DNA from: Diphasiastrum complanatum
Taxonomy: Eukaryota; Streptophyta; Lycopodiopsida; Lycopodiales; Lycopodiaceae
DNA length: 64,000 nucleotides
Direction: 5' to 3'
Assembly: GCA_029204225.1 (NCBI GenBank)
Contig: CM055100.1
Coordinates: 47,382,516-47,446,515, forward strand
The position numbers and the translations under genes are program-made. A model generated the notes under the pieces. It was given only the letters and a program-made list of their open reading frames with translations. It was not told the DNA's origin and ran no database searches. Shown piece by piece: positions 37,211 to 49,892 of the stretch. How positions within the stretch are numbered: the first letter of the stretch is position 1; each line of letters starts with the position of its first letter.

Positions 37211-37426
37211 GCGACATTTAGAGAACCCGCAATAAGAAACATGCATAAGGCGCTCTACATGCATTTTACAGCAGGAAATTGCTTTCTCTATCTGTTTATG
37301 TTCATCGGATACTGGGCATATGGAGAAGGCGTGTCTGCATATCTGCTGAACGATGCGAATGGCTCCAAGATAGTAATAACTATCGCAAATATAGTCGTCT
37401 TCTTGCAAACAATCATCTCCTTACAC
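37211..37426 (+). pseudogene. amino-acid/auxin permease (AAAP) family exon, isolated
   Basis: The exon is 216 nt (72 codons) with no stop. It starts after TTTTAG (37205-37210) with ATFREPAIRNMHKALYM and continues through GNCFLYLFMFIGYWAYG, VSAYLL and ANIVVFLQTIISLH. It is followed immediately by the donor GTACGA at 37427. The GYWAYG block and the final helix ending in SLH are typical of plant AAAP transporters of the lysine-histidine-transporter/GABA-permease type. These import amino acids with protons across the plasma membrane. Exact length, open phase and both splice sites look functional, yet I found no neighbouring exon in about 1.5 kb on either side. Either introns are long, or this is an orphan fragment. 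I favour a pseudogene, without certainty. Confidence 0.7.
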
Positions 37427-38566
37427 GTACGAATCAATCAACCTCAACCTCTAATCTTCCTCTCTCTCCCAAGTATCAGATCTCTCTCTCTATCAAACAT
37501 AACATGTGACTACAAAACTAGACAACAATTCAAAGTGCAGAAGACAATCACAGAATAAAAGAGGATGCACTTCCAAGAGTATGTCAGACGGATAACCAGA
37601 ATTTGTGAGACAAAATCCTGTACAAAACAAAATATTATGACTCTCAATAATAGAAGATTATTTCTAAATAAGAGCAGTTGGAAATGATACTAATTGTCTT
37701 GCTGAAAAATCATTTCAAACTTTGGCAATATTTATGACTAAATAGACAGCTGTGGCAATGCACTTTTTCTTGAAGAACTATCGATATTTTGACAGTGAAA
37801 TAATGTTGCATGACTGGCACTGATGCGGTTTTAAGTGTTTGACAAATTTTACAGGAAGCGTATGATTTGTACTATGCAGCCATTAAGAAAGAATGTTGGA
37901 ATGATGTCTATTCAGAGACGTTTGGCTGTCAAGCTATGCAGATCAGAATACGAGCAACCGCATATCTCAACGCCTAAAGATTCACTAGAAATGTTCTTTT
38001 CCACGCTCTTATAACATCAAATCTCGATCCAAAAGACACCAGTGCTCATCCTTGGAAGGTACATATCCCCTCAATACATACCTCCGCCTGATCTGGTGTA
38101 AATAAGCCGACATTGATGCTGCCTGCCGCAGGATGGATTTCTAAAGAGAGGCTCCTAAGTCGTAGATGATTTGATAACTCTTACGCAAGATATATGGTTT
38201 GCAATTCTGCAATATGCAGCAACAAAGAAAGAAGATAGATAGATAGAAGATGCCTCTTGACTGTATTATCAAGTTTTACCAGTCAGAATGCGAGCACGTG
38301 AAAATTTCAATGATCCGTAAATCTGCAATAATTAGATCCTTTCCAAGCTCTCTAATACCAGACCTCCATCCAAAAACAGGTGTAAGGTAGAAATTATCTC
38401 AATTCTAAATAGCTGTGCCTTCTATCTCATCAAACAAAAGTATGAATAACAAGAGGATGCTGCTACTGCCTGCCTGCCTGCCTTACGATATGTTTCAAAA
38501 GAAAACACGAGGTGACAGAGGTGAAATGAAAGCGAGGGCTATGTCTATCTTCGCCTCCTTGATTTG

Positions 38567-38568
<2 letters not shown>
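37427..38568. other. degenerate duplicated segment downstream of permease exon
   Basis: About 37865-38070 and 38205-38395 look like diverged copies of each other, sharing ATATGCAGC, AGAAAGAA, CAGAATGCGAGCA-like and CCAAAA words. The first is open except for one stop and is bounded by TTTTACAG and GGTACAT, like an exon. Its peptide (YYAAIKKECWNDVYSE) is not recognised. Confidence 0.35.

Positions 38569-38655
<87 letters not shown>
38569..38655. repeat. (CT)n(AC)n compound microsatellite
   Basis: About 29 CT units followed by about 15 AC units. Confidence 0.97.
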
Positions 38656-38658
<3 letters not shown>

Positions 38659-39024
38659 GGATCACAGCGCGGAATGGAGGCTAAATGGCAGCACACCAGA
38701 GGGGCTACTCGCTGGATTTCTATGGGCAGGAGGATGGAGGCGTGCTAGCATTACCATTCTTGAGCGCGGACCACCTGTTGTGTTACGCTTGCCTTGGTTT
38801 GAAATGTATCATTAATATGAGTAGCTAATGGTTCTAACTCTTCACCGTTCATCTCATTCTAAGAATTGTTCATAGAAGTTGCAGGTATACAAACAATAGG
38901 ATAGCCAAGCTCTGGATTGAAACGCTCAGCCTTTGCATTGAGTTCAGTTGAGGCTCTTCTTTTCTATTTTGAACAGATTTCAACTGTTTAGGCTCATCTG
39001 GCTTCAACAGATTTCAACTGTTCA
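38656..39024. other. intergenic, no gene seen
   Basis: It contains a short direct repeat of AACAGATTTCAACTGTT near 38974-39022. Confidence 0.35.
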
Positions 39025-39195
39025 ACCATCCATGGAAAATCTCAAGGAAGCGCCATCCCTAGCAGGGTTGTTTCTGTTAGCCATCCAAATTCGTGTTATG
39101 GTAGGACTTCCAGCATAAGATACTCCCAAATAGTCGTCCCAGTGAGAAGAATCTGAATGAGAAGCCAGCATTTCTTGACAGGAGAGTCTGATTGG
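39025..39195 (-). pseudogene. bulb-type (G-type) lectin domain fragment
   Basis: On the minus strand one frame reads LQPNQTLLSRNAGFSFRFFSLG. After a frameshift, another reads YAGSPTITRIWMANRNNPA followed by SLRFSMDG. Together they match the start of the D-mannose-binding bulb-lectin domain of plant S-locus receptor-like kinases (NQTLVSPNG-FSLGFFSPG ... VVWVANRNNP). Such domains sit outside the cell in receptor kinases. The frameshift and lack of a following kinase show a fragment. Domain identity is moderately sure. Confidence 0.6.
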
Positions 39196-39211
39196 GCTGC
39201 AACGTAATAGA

Positions 39212-39235
39212 TAACGGGCCTTCCCAGGCCCGTTA
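39212..39235. other. perfect hairpin TAACGGGCC / GGCCCGTTA
   Basis: The 9 bp arms match perfectly with a six-base loop (TTCCCA). It lies between the lectin and DREB fragments. No terminator role is expected in a plant nuclear genome; it could be a transposon-end relic. Confidence 0.8.
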
Positions 39236-39329
39236 CCTTTCGTTATTAGCAGGTTTTCACGTATATACGGTTAAAAACCGTAGAGGTTACGTAGTCAAGA
39301 AGCAAATGCGGATCTACATCTTGCATTTC

Positions 39330-39830
39330 TGTAATTTTTCGACGTTTGTTTCACGGAGCTCCAGAAAGGAACGTCTTCCTCCAACGGATTGTTAGCATTT
39401 TCTTCATCAACACGCTCTTCTGCTTCAGGGTGATGGATGGAATCATATAGAAATTGTAGTGGAGGCAGAGGATCGAGCAGCATTCCTTGAGCCATATCTG
39501 GAAGAGTCAGCTTTGGATCTTCTTCCAATCTGACTTGATTCGACCAGTCTGCAGGCTGGGAATTGGATACCGCGTTTGATTCAATCTGTTGGAAATTTTT
39601 AATGTAGGGGACTATGACCCCTATCAAAGCCTTCTTCTAGTGGGACTGCTGCAGCGTAGGACGATGATGCAACATTGCTGCTAATGCTGAAAGCAGCGTG
39701 TCTGACAGAGCGCAACAGTTGTGGCTACAATTGCTTAGATGTCTTTCTTGCTTGTCCACGGCTCAAGGTGGATGATAATGGGGAATCCACAAAATTGAAG
39801 GCCGTATTGGGGCCACGCAGGCATTCTCAT
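39330..39830 (-). pseudogene. AP2/ERF DREB-type transcription factor, C-terminal half
   Basis: On the minus strand, near 39815, the frame gives LRGPNTAFNFVDSPL, the end of an AP2 domain (usually LRGPSARLNFPDS). This is followed in another frame by TSKKDI-AIVATTVAL, matching the DREB SP-DIQAAA-KAA segment. Further down come LTLPDMAQGMLLDPLPPLQF and the C-terminal LEEDVPFWSS, both characteristic of DREB proteins (DMA-GML, LWS). DREB factors bind DRE/CRT promoter elements in abiotic stress responses. Most of the AP2 DNA-binding domain is absent, and at least two frameshifts and a stop are present, so it cannot function. Confidence 0.7.
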
Positions 39831-41703
39831 CTTAATCTATTAGAGAGAGAAAAAGCTAAGTGCAAGATATTTTCAACTGATTCATTAGGTTTCAAGTTTA
39901 GTGATGATATCCATGATGCAATCAATAATATTCCAATAATTTTCATCATTAGGTACTCTTCTTGCATGTACTGTAACTCTTTTGTAATCTATTTGAGATT
40001 TACCCAATTTGAAAATTTGAAATGATTGAAAGCATAGTTCCATTCGTGGATAAGCAACTTTGTAAGAAGAACAAAAAAATCCACTACTAGCATTTATATG
40101 TGTCTATCATGTAATTACAAACACTTTGAAGCCTCTTCTAAGTGCTAAGCTTCTAATTGAATATTGAGACTAAAGCTATCCAAACTAGAAGACCGTGTTG
40201 GTCTTTAAGTCAGTATAGACTAAGAGAGCTTTCAGGATTGAGAAACATTCGAAAGTGCTTGATCACATGAAGACCCTTGAGCTTTGTATGGTAGCTTTTG
40301 TTTGAAGCCCATAAGAGTCTAGAGTTGTGTGATTCTTCTTTGATGTTCTTAGCTTGGTATCCAAAGTCATCTTTTCGATCAATGTTAGCCAAAAACCAGG
40401 ATTATTGTAGAATGAATGATATAAACTATGAAGAACTAATAGGGGTGAAGAATTGGGGCATAAAGGTTGGATGCCACTAAAAAAAACTATGCAATGTCTA
40501 TATGAAACCAGATGTTGAAACTTGGTCCATATCTTCAGTATTTAGTTTTAGCATTAGAAAGATGTGTTATTCCTCATAATGATGCAAATAAACCATGTCA
40601 ATCAGCATGAAATGCAATTTTGTGTTGATCATGCTGATGCATAACACTTATACTTTGACTGCATGTCAACCAATGTTCTATATAGTAGTTGATGAATGTC
40701 TTACAAAATCATTGACAAATGCATGAACTTTGCTTATAGTGTTTATAAATAAAGCATGTCAAGTCAATGTGCAAATCTATCCGATATTGAAAACATGCTT
40801 CAAATGGTGATGTCATTCTAGATTTATAAAACAAAAGCATTTTTCATGTAAAATATATAAGCATTCCAAATTTTGCTCTTACATTTTGGTTATGAGTAAG
40901 TTGAAGAAACAAACTTGATTCACGACCCATGTCCAGAAAGCCCACTTTGGGCTTCTTCTATGGGCCATCATTATAAGGACATGGTAGTCATCAAGATCAA
41001 GATTACATTTCAATGTATGATCTTGCACTGCAAACTGATTTTCATTAAGCTTCGCTGTACATTCCCATACGCAAAGCAGCTTTAAATTCAAGAATTACTA
41101 GCAGGAAGAAATATGTTTACTCGATTTGTTTCTCATCTATAGTGATAGCTTGCTTATATTCCCTTTCCCCAAACCCATAGATGGCCTAAATTTCTTAATG
41201 ACACGGTTGCTAGTCCATATAAAAAATCGTGAGTATTTATTCATTGGAGACAATCATATGAACCTCAACCAAAATTGTACACTAAAGTAATTGGCATCAA
41301 GAGCAGTGAGCACTAAAAAAACTTTTACATTCAGATTTCATGATATTGCAGTGGAGTTAACTGACAAACTTACTTCTCTTAGCAACTGCCAACAGCACGC
41401 CAGGTACCAGACTTCAAGATGCAACAAAAAGATATTGTCACATCTAAAAATCTTGATACAATTAAATTATTTTGTAATCAAAAAGTTCATAAGAACAAGA
41501 AGTTGGTATCAGCTCACATAATTGACTTGAAGGACAATCTAATAATCGAATATTTGCATCCTGTAACAAATTTACTATACAATGAAAGCTACTATACAGA
41601 ATTCCTAGGACCTTTGGCCCTCTCTGCTAATTCACAATGTATATAATTTTAATGAAATATGATAAAACCAAATAATATGAAACGGTCAATTTTTTCTATC
41701 CTG
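39831..41703. other. AT-rich DNA downstream of ATS1
   Basis: No gene is supported. Short frames lack family resemblance. The right end, next to 41704, should include the ATS1 3' UTR. Confidence 0.4.
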
Positions 41704-44700
41704 CTAAGAGATAGAAGACGAATGATCTAACCAGGGTTGAGATAGAGTTGTGGATGTTGTAGATGCATCCAAACCCTTACCTCCGTGAACAGCAGATCTA
41801 AGGACAGCATATTGCTCACTAACCGCAGACCATGCCACTTCTGTGAAGTCGTCTCCAGCCTGGTAGTGAAATGGTATAAAATCAATAACACTGTCCAAGC
41901 CATAATGGCAAAGGGTGCTTCTATGCAGCTAAAAGTCTCTAAAGGATTGCTTGATAGTAAGGAGCATGTAAATTGCAAAACTAGTTTTTGCTAATCAAAG
42001 CTAAAAACATAAAATAGACAGAATATTGCTCACTGTTGAAGAGCCACCAGCGACATCTGTAAGCTCAAGCTCCTGACCAACTGAAACGCCTACTCCATTA
42101 TATCCAAACAGTCTCCGTTCTCCAATCTCTTTCTGAACCTGGATGCAGATAAAAGAAATTCAAGTGATCACACCAATAAATAACTGACAATGGTGGCAAG
42201 CACTTGCTTGAACGTATTAGAATATCGGCATTGAATTGGTCAATTTTTAAGAGAATTGTAGGTTTGTCAATTGCCAGAGATAAATCGCTACACAAATTAA
42301 GATGAGTTTCTAGTTTCGGAGAAAATCATTCCCGAGCTTGAGAAGTATGTCCAATAAGGGCAAGTTTTACAGCATCATTGCAGATTTACTATCCTATACA
42401 AGCATTCCATACAAGTATCCCTCAAACATACCTCATTTGGAGGAGGCATGATGTCGTGACAAAGGACTGCTAATGGATACATGTGCCCAGGAGCACCAGA
42501 ATGCTCTAGTAATCTCTTCATGTTCTCCACTGCTGATGAATCAAAGACTGCCTGCATTTGAACTTTAGGTAAATAATCATCATCATTGAACTCTTTAAAG
42601 TTGCAGCACATTTCAAGTTCAGTACACTGGATCTATCACTGTCACCCCTAGATTTGAAATAGTAAGTAAGAAGTTTCTGCATCACATTGTCTATCCTATT
42701 TCCGACATGCCCTTCCTTAACAAACTATGCCTCGATTTCAAACTTAAGGGAATTTTGAATTTTAAAGGAAAAAGTTATCGATTCCATTCGAACTTCGACA
42801 AGCATACTAAACCAAAGAGAGGTCAATGCATGCACAGAAAATGTTTTCAGTGCAAACGTCACTGGGTTTCACACAACCGGAACCATGGACATCCAGTCAA
42901 CATGCTTGAAGTCAAAAGCTGGCCTATCAAGATGGATTGGTCAGATCCCTAGACTGTAGAGCACGAGATGGCCTATCAAGAAGAAACGGTAACTAGAAAA
43001 GTGGGAGAGCGAGCGCCGAGGTCTTATGTCATAAGAATACAGGTTCTTTACCATGACGCTAGCAGACAGATGGCCAAAAAACAGTCTCAAGGAGCAAAGC
43101 AGGCTACTCTCATGCATGTACGATTTCTGGTGTTCATGTAGTCAGAAGAATTAGGATACTATGGCTGCCAGCTAGGCTCAAGAATGGAAGATCTATGTGG
43201 AATATCTACTAGCACATCCCAGAAAAGCATGCAATAACAGAGAAAATGAAGCAGCAAACCATAAATTAATTATCAACCTCAACAAAGATATCATGAGCAG
43301 TCAACAGTCCACTACCTTGCATGCCCTCCTAGAGTCCTACAAAATAATGCTCACAATCACACAAATGAGGGCTTGTCTAGGGATATTAGATAGTCTTGAG
43401 CTACAATTAGGGCTTACCTGATTAGGGTTGGATATACCCCTGTACCTTACAGGAAGCTATGCTGAGCCCAATAATCACAAAATGCAGTTTTGGGATCAAA
43501 ATCTTATTGAGCCCCAATTAACTGATTTGTAAACATTCTTTTCTTAACTTCCGCTACAGCAAAAATGTTGTCCTTGTTGTCCAAACTAGAAAGTGATGTG
43601 TGGAACAGGACACCAGAAAAACCAGCACGCATGCTGAAGATGATGCCACAATGTTGTACATTCCTCACAAAATCATGTCAAATAAGATGCGACAATGTAG
43701 ATGCTGAAAAAGATACCGCAAATATGTAAATGATGAAGGAGATGCCAACACTAGTCCCTGAAATGGCACAGTAGCTGACATCTTTCTTCACCTTGAGGTC
43801 TGGAGTTTGATTTCCCCCTGTACATATGGGAAATAGTATACATGGATGCTATGTCTAAGATGGTACCTGACATAAGAAAAGAGACTCTTCAATCTTACAG
43901 TAATCTTCACGTGTCCACCCACAAAGTCAGACCATCCACTCGATTGGGCATAAAGCGGACCAAACACGACAACATCCTGACTGACTTCTGTTGAAGAGTA
44001 ATTACATAAATAAACATTTGGCTTTCCTATATTTGTACAGAGACCTACGTACTATCACTTCTTCGGAGGTGAAGGGCAGGGTCAAGATGCTATATAATAT
44101 TGTGTACAGCACATCTTGCATTCAAATAACATATTATGCTTCTATACAATCTACTGACTGGGTATTGCATTATAGACATTGTTCGCATTACCTTCTATAT
44201 TAATGCATTTGCTTTTGCGGATCAAGTATTTGATGAGGCAATATTGGAAATTAGCCGCATTCTCATATGACCAGTAACAAGCATATCATTGGCACGTCCT
44301 TGGGCCTTGAGCCTCGATGCTGTTATTTGACACTAGATCAATTTACTTAACGACTTGCACCTCTTAATAATAATATAGAATTCATTTGAGAAATTTCTTA
44401 TTGGGTACTTTGGGGCCTCTGACAGTAAAAATACCGTTTCAAAACTTCATTCTAAATGATTTGTCGTATGAGCTCGTGGCTTCAGAATAGCTCAAATTAC
44501 AATCAGCTTAGATACTTCAATATTGTCATTCAGTTATTTCTCTACATCATATTACTGCTTACATTGCCAATACCTTCTTTCTATTTGTGTTTTGTGTGAT
44601 CATTTGCTCATAACTTAACAAAGTTTTCAATAAGTACCATAGAGAATGCTCTTTCTTATTGCCACAAGACTTCACCTGCAATTATAGCCAAATATTTGAG

Positions 44701-47700
44701 CATTAGAAGTTCTAAACCTTATTGAGTATTCTAAATCTGCTGTTAGTGTCCTTTAAGAACCTACCAATTATGAAGCTCTAACCAAATTGTAAAAGCCAAT
44801 CTTTATGGCTCCTACTATTTAGAGCACATATTGGAAGAGGGGCCCCACTAGTTGACCCTCAAAGAAGAAGAAGAAATGCAAGAAGGTAGGCTTACAATGG
44901 TGGTTCAAATTGCAAATCTCAACACTTTGTCATGGATCGTGCAATGTGGATTGATAATTATGTATGCTTCTCTTCATGGGACATTTAGCAGGATGAATTT
45001 GTTCAAGACGCAAGTTATCAAAAGAAATTTTGAAAGTGCTGCTGAAAAAGAAGATGCAATAATACCGGGATTAGATCAATCCAGCAATAAGACAGTCTAT
45101 GTGAAGGCATATTATGGTAGATAAAAATGTCATTTAAGGCCTAGGGCCAAATTTCATGATTTGAGATGGCATAAAGCAAAATTGGAAACGGTGCAGCAAA
45201 TTTCCCCTTTTTGTAAGAGTGGACAGGTTGAAACAGAATAGTAGCCCTCATTCTTTGGGCCTACAAGGACGTGATAACAAGTTGAAAGAGCTGCTTTTGG
45301 CACCAAATCGGTCCCTTTCAAAGATTCTAAGCATAATTGGAAGTTTCACCACCAAAGGTCACATGCAACAGAGGCCTTTCCTTGAATCTGCTAGTTGTAT
45401 AGATGAATAGATGTATCATTGATTCGTTTTTAGGTTGATAGATTTGATTTAAACTTCATTCTTACCTGGTAATTGATCCAATTACAGATCATTGGTTTGA
45501 GTAGAATAAATATGTCTGCTCTATCATCCCTCTTTTGTAGGTGCTATTTTGGCTTGTAGCTTAGTAGAGCCCTTTCCAAGTTTTGAGAAACTGGGCACCA
45601 GACTTCTCACATGCCAAACTATTTGCTGTTAAGGCATTGGAAATTCCAAAGGCTTCCTTCACCCTTTGCAGGAGGGCACCGGCTGGTTTATTGGTCCGTC
45701 TTGCAGGAACATGTCATTTCTGCAGCTTCTCCAGTCCTCTTTCAGCAAGCTACCAGAGATAGGTCACCCTTAAGGTTGTATTTGCAGACTGTGATTTTGG
45801 CTTCCAAAAATTGGCATTAGAACAATTCCAGTTTTGCATTTTCTTTAGAACTTGTGCGATTTGCTGCTCAAACTTTCAGATCCAATTTGCCGGCTGTTTG
45901 ATGCTTGATCACATCTTGACTTGCGTGTTTTGGGATCCGACATTTGCAAAAACCCTCAAAGTATTCATACTAGTTTGCTTATTATTGATGCTTAACATCA
46001 GGATTTCTGCTAAATTTTCAATTTCTTGATGGTTTATTGATGAAGTTTTAGCATGTTTGATTTGTTTTTTGCATCCAACATCAGTCAAATACAGCTTAAC
46101 TTGGGCTCTCTTCAACAAATTGTAGTGCTTTTGGCCATAGTACCCACCAAACAGGTTCCAAAAACATTTGGATACATGAACATTTGAAACACCACTTCAC
46201 AAAGTTTTTAAAAGGTCTAAGTTTAAATTGTGACTTCACGAATTATTTTTGTAAAGGTCCTGCGACCTTCTAAGTAGGGTCTAAATCATCCATTTTATAG
46301 GCCAGCTAGTTGCACAGTCTCCTCTCTCTATTATCTCCAGCTGTGTAATGATGTTTTCCATAGATACTCTCAGCTGTTCATGACTGTGAGCACTCCAATT
46401 TTAAATTCCCCAACAAATTTTCCCATGCTAGGCATCCTCTCTCTACACAGTTCATTGATTCCCATATTTTCAAGAATTTGTCTGGCCTCCATGGTTGCTT
46501 CCCCTCCTTGGTAGTAAAACCCATCACACCTGGAAGCAGGCAATATATATTCTTCAGAATTGTTGAATATTCTTGGGTGGCAGTATCCATTTAAATATTT
46601 CTTTTTTGAGTGTGGAGATTTCAATTTCCAATATTTGATGGATTTTGAGAGTGCTTCAGGAGGTGGTGTCTTTTTCTTCCTCTTGGGGGTGACTTGGAAA
46701 CTCTGCTGCATTAGTGATGAGGCTGATGCCCACGTCCCTCTCCAGTCTCTTCCTGGTCAGCTTGTTCTCCAATCCCTTGTTTATGTACTTGAGGTCAGAG
46801 ATGGTTTGACACATCTGCACATATTTGAGGTGAGTGTCTATTCCTGTAAAGGGTGCTGGGACTTCTGCTAGTTGATGCTACATTTGAGAGTCTTTGTTCT
46901 ACAATTTCTGGAATTCAGCATGGGTGTCTGCCCCTGAACAAGTGGTTCTGGAGTTCTGTAGGCTTATTGATCTCCTTGTTTAGAATATGAATTCACATCT
47001 GCTAAAATACCAGTACAGGGGAGTGATTGGCTGGCCCATACAGCCTTGGTCTTATTGAGTTTTTCCTGCAACAAATTGTACTGTTCATGAATCTCTATAC
47101 AACAGCAAGCGGCCTCCTTCTCATACCCCAAACGATTCATTTTTTAAGTAATTATAATTGTTATTTGCTTCTCCACTACCTTGCTGTAGAACTCGGTTAC
47201 AAAATCCTCTTGAGAAGTGCGTAATTTGGCTTCCTTTATGTATAATGCTCCTTTCTTGGCTACGCATGCAGCGTGAGTTACTCCCTATATATGCACTGCT
47301 ATTCTTTGCAGAAGTATCATATGTGCTTAAGATGGTAAAAATTTCAATTTTCCCTTAGTAGCAAGCCACTAATCTTGCACTGTTGACCTTGTGCAGCTTA
47401 ACAGCCTGAAGATCTTGTTGCTAATTGCAGGCCTGCAATACTATAGTCTGTAATGAAGCTTCTTTTGCAAGTACTTTCAGAATAATTCCCAAGTTAACAA
47501 GATAAATTCTCCTCTTTTCTAAATTGTTCAAAGGAGATCAATGGATCAAACACTAAAGCCTTTCAGGGGACAACTTCATTTGCTCATCAGGATTCTGACC
47601 ACGCTATTGTAGAAGCTGATAAACTTTTGACAGCATTCTTTGCACTTAACTCTAAATTCAGGAAAAATTTTAAGCAATCCTTCCTCAAACAGAAAACGTT

Positions 47701-48841
47701 GAGAATTTTTTGAGATAGCTTAAATACCCTAACTTCACCTTGGCTACAATTGCAGGCCCTCTGCTCTACCAACGGTGTCTCCAGCCCACTCCAATGAGTT
47801 GCTTGATTTGAATTTCCTCCAGCAAGCTATGGACACTCAGGCCTATGGAAAAAACTATTCCTCCAAAGTAGATTAACTCCAAATTGTTTATGCATCCCCA
47901 TCAGGAATATGTCACAGGCTCTTGTAAATGGGATCGCTATCCTAGATATAATACTAAAAAGGAACGAGAGCTGACATCGTCAGAGTTAGTAGCATTTTCA
48001 TGCACTCTGAAAAGTGGTGTATACACAAATTCTGACAACGCTCTTTTTGGACACTGTAGAGCATGTAGGTAAGAACAGTGCGAGCTCTTCAACAGAAAGT
48101 AGTTCTTTTTGTGCTTTCTACATCACAGTGGGACAAGGAACCTGACCTCATGTTAGAGAACTTTGATTCTGTATCCTTAACATCTGCCTCAAGCAAGAAA
48201 CCATATCACCTTATGAGGATAAAGTAGGTCTATGCTTATTACAGCCCCACAGGTTTCTAAGTCAATGGTAAAAAGTAACAAATAAGCGTATATCATATAT
48301 GCAGCACAATCACGCTCAAAATTGACAAGTACGTTACTTCAAACATTGTAGAGAATTAAAAAATGAAGTAAACACCTCATCTTGGAATGATTTCAAACCA
48401 TGTGCCAGAAAAAAGCATTCCAAACAGCACGCAAGAAACGTCATCTTCCAAATAGAAACTTTATAAAATCCTTGCTTCTATGAAGTCCTCCAAAAATTAG
48501 ATAAGCCAGTTGATATTGGTTAGCTAGCAGCCCTGATAGAGGAAGGGAGGGAGGGTAGATAGATGCAGGAAAGTAACCAGGAGGGCATAGTCATAATAGC
48601 TTTTTTGAGCAACAAAAGAACCAAACAAATCACCCATGTAAAGTAGAAACTCTGTCGGCTGTTCAATAAGCCTAACAACAGAGATTCTACTCATTGTCAA
48701 ACATGATTGCTTCAACACACAGTTCAACCTGCTAACCTAAATCAATGCATGAGTTTAATACTCACAGGTTTCCAATCACCAGTGGGACTTGGACGGTCAC
48801 GACCTCCACTAGGGGCAATCCATATAAGCTGACTGGCCTTC
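41704..48841 (-). CDS. ATS1: plastidial glycerol-3-phosphate acyltransferase (ATS1/GPAT), last four exons
   Basis: The enzyme transfers an acyl group from acyl-ACP to sn-1 of glycerol-3-phosphate in the plastid stroma, the first step of the prokaryotic glycerolipid pathway. Exons on the minus strand: 48766-48841 ([19 protein letters not shown]), 42432-42551 ([19 protein letters not shown], then [19 protein letters not shown]), 42034-42138 ([19 protein letters not shown]), and 41704-41859 ([19 protein letters not shown], then [10 protein letters not shown] and stop). The first contains the acyltransferase block [10 protein letters not shown]. The rest match the conserved C-terminus of plant GPATs. 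All junctions have GT/AG sites and the reading frame is continuous across the 76, 120, 105 and 156 nt exons. Introns are 6214, 293 and 174 nt. The N-terminal exons, including the NHQSEADP acyltransferase motif, were not found up to 64000. They may lie beyond the window across transposon-filled introns, or be lost. The visible part has no lesion. Confidence 0.85.
42552..48765 (-). other. 6.2 kb intron of ATS1
   Basis: The intron runs from donor GTGAGT (48765-48760) to acceptor ATGCAG (42557-42552). It contains no recognised transposon protein or host exon. Short frames near 44852-45124 and 46370-46711 have no recognisable family. Its size suggests old, decayed insertions. Confidence 0.7.
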
Positions 48842-49639
48842 CTGCTTCATGTACAGCCAACAGAGAGCATGCATGGAAAGTTTTAGTGTGTCATGAAGCC
48901 TAAAGCTAAGCTAGTTCGAAAAGCATAGAAATATTTAAGCATCCTTATTCAGAGCATCAAACAAACATTAAAATTTCTACAAGAAATTATTTCAAGTAAT
49001 ACTCCATGACATAGATGAACCAAATGAATGAAACAAAAAACACAACTTGTAGTGGTACATTTGAACAAAGGGAAGAAAACAGTTAAAGAATGTAGACCAA
49101 CAACTTGCAGTTTACATGAACTTACAAGACATGATCATCCAGATGAGGTAAATACTCTCTAACGGAAAGTTTAACTTACAAACTTTATTGCTGCTGCCCC
49201 CTCAGAGCACAAAAAACTTTTCACTCAAACTGATCTCATATCAGCTAACTTGAATCTCGGGAGTGATTCCAAGCATAATATTAATAATAGGCTGACCAGA
49301 ACCACCGTTATACATATGACCTTGAATGTGAGTTCTGAAACTAGCATCAGGTAAATGACCATGGACGCTAGTCTCTTAAAGGAAGGATTTGTGTAGACAG
49401 AATATCACACATTTCAATTCACATATAAGGTGTAAGACACACTTCAGGCACTACACTTCTAGCAGTAACATGTGAACTGAGTGTTCAGTTGAACTCCTAG
49501 AGCTTAAACCAAAGATTGCATGTTACAAAGTGTGGTATTACTTTTTGCTTACAAATTTTGTTTTTTGATTTGAGCTGTTCATCTCCAAGTCGCTTTCAAA
49601 CGTATTTGTAACACTGGGGAAAGATTTTGTCTTCAATTG
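48842..49639. other. ATS1 intron or upstream DNA, no exon recognised
   Basis: I searched the minus strand for the conserved GPAT segments upstream of IAPSGG and saw none. Confidence 0.4.
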
Positions 49640-49657
49640 AGACCAGAGACACCACTG

Positions 49658-49698
<41 letters not shown>

Positions 49699-49830
49699 GA
49701 AGAAGAAGAAGAAGAAGAAGCTTTATTGTACATGTCAAGTGTGTGGTAACCATGGGAGCGTATATAAACGTCTCCAAGAAAAAACTATGCATAAAAGATG
49801 AACAACATAACTGTAAACTAAAAAGTCAGT
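49640..49830 (-). mobile_element. truncated LINE 5' end, copy 3
   Basis: It contains CTTTATTGTACATGTCAAGT and a TGTGTGG word followed by GGAGC(G/A)TATA. This matches the 5' leader of the LINE at 63722-63880. GA (49663-49694) and GAA (49696-49721) repeats lie where the element's GA-rich leader should be. No coding part follows on the left. Confidence 0.55.
49663..49721. repeat. (GA)n and (GAA)n microsatellites
   Basis: GA units to about 49694, then eight or so AAG units. Confidence 0.95.
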
Positions 49831-49892
49831 AAGTAAGTGGGAGCAAAATAGCTGCTAAGAGTAAAAAACATATCATCTGACACTGCTGCTGA

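Noticed and set aside
39212-39235. Hairpin as a Helitron end
   Set aside because: No CTRR follows at the right distance and it is unlike the terminus family at 36202.
48524-48727. Minus-strand frame of 67 codons next to the first visible ATS1 exon
   Set aside because: It lies in the intron after the donor at 48765, matches no GPAT segment and is not needed for frame continuity.
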